Assembly: GCF_003033885.1 (NCBI RefSeq)
Contig: NZ_CP024081.1
Location: forward strand, 4,169,427-4,230,505
DNA from: Pseudomonas rhizophila
GTDB taxonomy: Bacteria; Pseudomonadota; Gammaproteobacteria; Pseudomonadales; Pseudomonadaceae
Direction of reading: 5' to 3'
Length of the DNA: 61,079 nt
Position numbers and translations under genes: made by a program. Positions 57,746-61,079 of this stretch are shown in pieces; the first letter of the stretch is position 1; each line of letters starts with the position of its first letter. The notes beneath the pieces are model-generated. The model was not told the origin of the DNA, did no database searches, and saw nothing but the letters and a program-made list of their open reading frames with translations.

Positions 57746-58387
<642 letters not shown>

Positions 58388-58407
58388 TAGGTGTTCGCTG
58401 CGGATAG

Positions 58408-58439
58408 AAAAAACGGCGCCCGTGAGCGCCGTTTTTTTT
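58408..58439 (+). terminator. Rho-independent terminator of nfuA
   Basis: AAAAAACGGCGC, loop CCGTGA, GCGCCGTTTTTTTT directly after nfuA; the A-run makes it usable in both directions. Confidence 0.92.
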
Positions 58440-58476
58440 GGGCGGATCCGACATCCGCGCAAGCTGATCCACCGCT

Positions 58477-58563
58477 TTCGCGAGCAAGCCCGCTCCCACA
58501 TTGGGGCGGCGGTGATGTTCGATTTTTTAATCGCCGCAAATCCCTGTGGGAGCAAGCTCGCTC
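58477..58563. repeat. Degenerate REPIN
   Basis: A drifted REP (TTCGCGAGCAAGCCCGCTCC) and, 46 bp later, a shortened inverse (GTGGGAGCAAGCTCGC). The arm order is like that at 45.8 kb. It lies just beyond the cobM stop. Confidence 0.65.
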
Positions 58564-58577
58564 TTAAAGTTGTGTTT

Positions 58578-59324
58578 TCAGGGTCTGTAGAGATGCGCGT
58601 GCCCGGCGCGGTAGAGCGACGACTCACTGAACACATCATTACCCAGCACGCGTCCCACCAGGATCAGCGCCGTGCGTCGAAAGCCCTTGGCCTGGACCTT
58701 TTCGGCAATGTCAGCCAGCGTACCCACCACCCAATCCTGATCCGGCCATGTCGCCCGGTGAATCACGGCAATCGGGCAATCCGCGCCGTAGTGGGGCAGC
58801 AGTTCGCTGACGATTTTTTCCAGATGATTGACGCCCAAGTGAATCGCCATGCTCGCCCCGTGCTGCGCCAGGCTGCCCAGTTCTTCGCCGGCGGGCATCG
58901 CGGTTTTGTCTGCGTAGCGGGTGAGGATCAGGCTTTGGGACACGTCCGGCAAAGTCAGTTCGGCGCCCAGCAGGGCGGCGCAGGCGGAGGTCGCGGTCAC
59001 GCCGGGGATGATCTCGAACGGGATGTCCAGTTCCCGCAGGCACCGAATCTGCTCGCCAATGGCGCCATACAGGCTCGGGTCGCCGGAGTGCACCCTGGCC
59101 ACGTCCTGGCCCTTGAAGTGAGCGGCCTTGATCAGCTCGATAATCTGCTCCAGATGCAGTTCGGCGCTGTTGACCACCTGTTCGGCGCTGTGGCCTTCCA
59201 GCACGGCTGTGGGCACCAGGGAGCCGGCGTAGATGATCAGCGCGCAGCTGCGGATCAGTCGCTGACCTTTGACAGTGATCAGTTCCGGGTCGCCAGGGCC
59301 GGCGCCAATGAAATATACGGTCAT
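58578..59324 (-). CDS. cobM: Precorrin-4 C11-methyltransferase
   Basis: A 248-residue SAM-dependent methyltransferase of the tetrapyrrole family. The N-terminus MTVYFIGAGPGDPELITVKG is the family signature 1 with the SAM loop, and VHSGDPSLYGAIGEQ is signature 2. It methylates C11 of the precorrin-4 ring in the aerobic B12 pathway. AGGAA lies seven bases before ATG. It follows cobE with a 75-base gap and is probably in the same unit. Confidence 0.95.
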   Translation of the reverse strand: MTVYFIGAGPGDPELITVKGQRLIRSCALIIYAGSLVPTAVLEGHSAEQVVNSAELHLEQIIELIKAAHFKGQDVARVHSGDPSLYGAIGEQIRCLRELDIPFEIIPGVTATSACAALLGAELTLPDVSQSLILTRYADKTAMPAGEELGSLAQHGASMAIHLGVNHLEKIVSELLPHYGADCPIAVIHRATWPDQDWVVGTLADIAEKVQAKGFRRTALILVGRVLGNDVFSESSLYRAGHAHLYRP

Positions 59325-59399
59325 GACCGGTTCCTAAAGGTGAGTCGGCGACCCTTTGAATGAAGATCGCTCATGATCCAGGGCGCGAATTATCGGGTT

Positions 59400-59804
59400 T
59401 TACGACGTCACCGCCAATGCCAGTGTGGCGCTTGGGGTCTTTTGGCGAGGAATCAACAGCGTCGCAGGTGTCGCGCCCAACCGGTCGGCCAGGGCCAGGG
59501 CAGCGCTTTCGGCGATGCCATAGCAACCGGTGCGTTCAAAAGCGATCTCGGAGCGGTGACTGAGCCGCTGCTGGTAGCTGGACAATTGCTCGGCATTGAA
59601 ACAGGTCAGCGGCAACTCCAGTTGCTCGGCCAGCTCCAGCAGGCCCGGCTCGTCACGCTTGAGGTCGATACTGGCCAAGGCGCGAACCTCAGAGAGCTCG
59701 ATGCCGTGTGCCCGCAAAGTCTGATCAAGCAGTTCTCGCAGCGTGCTGGCCGGGCAGCCGCGTTGACAGCCCAGGCCGACCACCAGGATCGGCCCGGTGC
59801 TCAT
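59400..59804 (-). CDS. cobE: Cobalamin biosynthesis protein CobE
   Basis: A 134-residue CobE/GbiG C-terminal-type protein (PILVVGLGCQRGCPASTLRELLDQTL ... ERTGCYGIAESAALALA). ATG 59804 overlaps the cbtA stop by four bases (ATGA), which fixes the start and shows coupling. In the aerobic B12 route CobE is thought to assist ring contraction or opening; the exact role is unsettled. Confidence 0.92.
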   Translation of the reverse strand: MSTGPILVVGLGCQRGCPASTLRELLDQTLRAHGIELSEVRALASIDLKRDEPGLLELAEQLELPLTCFNAEQLSSYQQRLSHRSEIAFERTGCYGIAESAALALADRLGATPATLLIPRQKTPSATLALAVTS

Positions 59805-60496
59805 GCGTCGTGCTGAGCCTGGTCGCCACGCCGGAACAACCATGCGCTGACCAGGCCCAAGGCCAGCCAGAACGCAACGTTGGTCACTTGCGAGGCGAGC
59901 TTGAACTGGCTTTCAAGTGCTTCGGGCGCCAGCATCGAGTGGACCTCAGGCTGCGGCGCACCGATGACATGGGGCACCAGCAAGGTCGCCACGCCCAACA
60001 GTTTGAGCAACCAATGCCTGCCGAAGACAATCAGGGCGATACCTACCGCAGTGGAGGCTGCCGTGCCGATCCACCACATCTGCCGCTGGGCCAGATCGGC
60101 CGCCGCCGTGCCGGGCAGCTCCGGTGGCAGGCCGAGGGTGGGGGCCAGGACAAACGTGGCATAACCGGCCAAACCCCAAAGCAATCCCTGGGACGTGCGA
60201 GTCGGCGCCCGCAGGGTGTACAAGCCCGCCAACATCAGGGCGAAACCCACCGCGACCACCAGATTGCCGCCGGTGGTGGAGAGCAGTCGTTGCCAACCGT
60301 CTTCCGGCTCCCACGCTTGGGCATCATGGGAGTGAACGGCCCCAGCGGCGTGCTCATGGTGCTCGGTAGCCGGTGCGCTTTCGTAGGTTTCGGCCTGCAG
60401 AATCAGCGGCGATACCCAGAAACTCTGGAGGAGGGTTAGCAGCAGGGCGGCCAGCAACCCGCTGAAACCGGCGGTTTGCGCGATACGCTTGATCAT
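59801..60496 (-). CDS. cbtA: Cobalt transporter subunit CbtA
   Basis: A 231-residue inner-membrane protein with about five helices (LLAALLLTLLQSFWVSPLIL; LVVAVGFALMLAGLYTL; GLLWGLAGYATFVLAPTLGL; STAVGIALIVFG; VAFWLALGLVSAWLF). A His-rich stretch near 40-60 (TEHHEHAAGAVHSHD) probably meets cobalt. It starts 11 bases after cbtB. With CbtB it should import cobalt for B12. Confidence 0.93.
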   Translation of the reverse strand: MIKRIAQTAGFSGLLAALLLTLLQSFWVSPLILQAETYESAPATEHHEHAAGAVHSHDAQAWEPEDGWQRLLSTTGGNLVVAVGFALMLAGLYTLRAPTRTSQGLLWGLAGYATFVLAPTLGLPPELPGTAAADLAQRQMWWIGTAASTAVGIALIVFGRHWLLKLLGVATLLVPHVIGAPQPEVHSMLAPEALESQFKLASQVTNVAFWLALGLVSAWLFRRGDQAQHDA

Positions 60497-60507
60497 GTCG
60501 TCAGGTC

Positions 60508-60696
60508 TCAATGGCACGGGAATGCGGCGCTGTGGCGGGTGTCGTGGGCCGCGTTGTGCACCGCTTCGATGTGGGAGAAACCGGCGAAATAGACCAGGCC
60601 TGCACCGAGGATCGAGGCGAAAATCGCCGCGCTCAGGCGCTGGCTCAGGGTCGTGGAGCTGCTGGCGGTACGGGCGGTGCTGCTGATGGTCGACAT
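60508..60696 (-). CDS. cbtB: Cobalt transporter subunit CbtB
   Basis: A 62-residue protein with one membrane helix (LSAAIFASILGAGLVYFAGF) and the C-terminal His cluster HIEAVHNAAHDTRHSAAFPCH that is the CbtB hallmark. GGAAG lies five bases before ATG 60696. It is the first gene after the cobalamin riboswitch. Confidence 0.94.
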   Translation of the reverse strand: MSTISSTARTASSSTTLSQRLSAAIFASILGAGLVYFAGFSHIEAVHNAAHDTRHSAAFPCH

Positions 60697-60810
60697 GGCG
60701 CTTCCCTATGGTCTCTTGTCATCGGGTGAAGCGAGCGCAATGAAACCCCGGGCGCAGGCCCGCCAAGGTTCGAACAGCGCCCGCCCACCGCGGGTTTGTT
60801 GATGCATGAG

Positions 60811-61010
60811 TCATGGGCCGGTCTCCGGGCTCGCGAGGGGCAGGGCTTGTGCCTGGCCGACAAGCGTCACCTTCCCATGCCGTGAGGCACAGTGGATCTG
60901 ACGCTTCTCTCGCTTACCGTTGCGGGGGCAGCACCGGACTGACGTGGCCTTGAAGTAAAGCACACGATTCACCGGTTTCCCGTTTCACCCTGTGAAGGGC
61001 ACCCGTAACT
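60811..61010 (-). promoter_or_regulatory. Cobalamin riboswitch upstream of cbtB
   Basis: On the minus strand the leader has GGGAAACCGGTGAATC, the core GGTGCTGCCCCCGCAACGG then TAAGCGA, and the B12 box GAGCCCGGAGACCGGCCC. These are the conserved blocks of the cobalamin riboswitch. High B12 would shut down cbtB-cbtA-cobE. The 5' start is close to the window edge and the exact limits are approximate. Confidence 0.94.
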
Positions 61011-61079
61011 AGGCGCACAGGAGAGCATGGGCGGGGGCGGGGCGTCAATTGGCTGATACCCGTTGCGCCCATCGCGAGC

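Overview
The window reads as chromosome of a Pseudomonas of the fluorescens group. The evidence is high-GC coding with strong Shine-Dalgarno sites, about ten copies of the P. fluorescens-type REP/REPIN palindrome (GTGGGAGCGAGCCTGCTCGC), a second LexA (LexA2) heading an imuA-imuB-dnaE2 operon, and the DUF934-cysI / metH-cti-nfuA order that P. aeruginosa shares. No tRNA, rRNA, CRISPR array, insertion sequence or prophage was seen.

Layout. 0.2-3.9 kb: an acetoacetate/dehydrocarnitine unit (atoB, dhcB, dhcA) divergent from its LysR regulator. 4-10.6 kb: a sirtuin, then stress proteins (metallothionein, KGG-repeat protein, Mn-catalase, ZIP transporter, and a YqjDE-like membrane trio). 10.7-17.6 kb: homospermidine synthase, a lipoprotein, glutaminase, topoisomerase III. 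17.8-22.4 kb: a lone response regulator and an iron-controlled ECF sigma / anti-sigma / TonB receptor set with a Fur-like box. 22.5-26.9 kb: MFS transporter, GMC oxidoreductase, LysR regulator. 27.1-32.5 kb: a locus in the order of the P. aeruginosa sphingosine genes (sphD, sphC, sphB, sphA, sphR). Two promoters in it share a long motif that I propose as the SphR operator. 32.6-38.3 kb: the mutasome operon lexA2-imuA-imuB-dnaE2. 38.4-41 kb: hybrid histidine kinase and a small acidic protein.

41-43.6 kb: an AT-richer island, the best candidate for an undescribed system. It holds a stand-alone phenylalanyl-tRNA-synthetase-like protein (PheS catalytic core fused to an FDX-ACB domain, pocket residues changed). 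Divergent from it is a 33-residue peptide gene whose C-terminal end is rich in Trp/Tyr. An intrinsic terminator follows the peptide gene, and after that comes a protein with the metal-ligand pattern of M29/AmpS aminopeptidases. The arrangement resembles a ribosomal-peptide locus with tRNA-linked chemistry, but an attenuator reading is also possible.

43.8-61 kb: housekeeping and accessory genes: DUF4142 protein, LysR, SCP2, phosphatase, sohB, DUF934-cysI, metH, cti, nfuA, and finally a cobalt/cobalamin unit (cbtB-cbtA-cobE and cobM) preceded by a cobalamin riboswitch at the window edge. Several catabolic or transport genes carry AANAANAA motifs near their starts, suggesting Hfq/Crc catabolite control.
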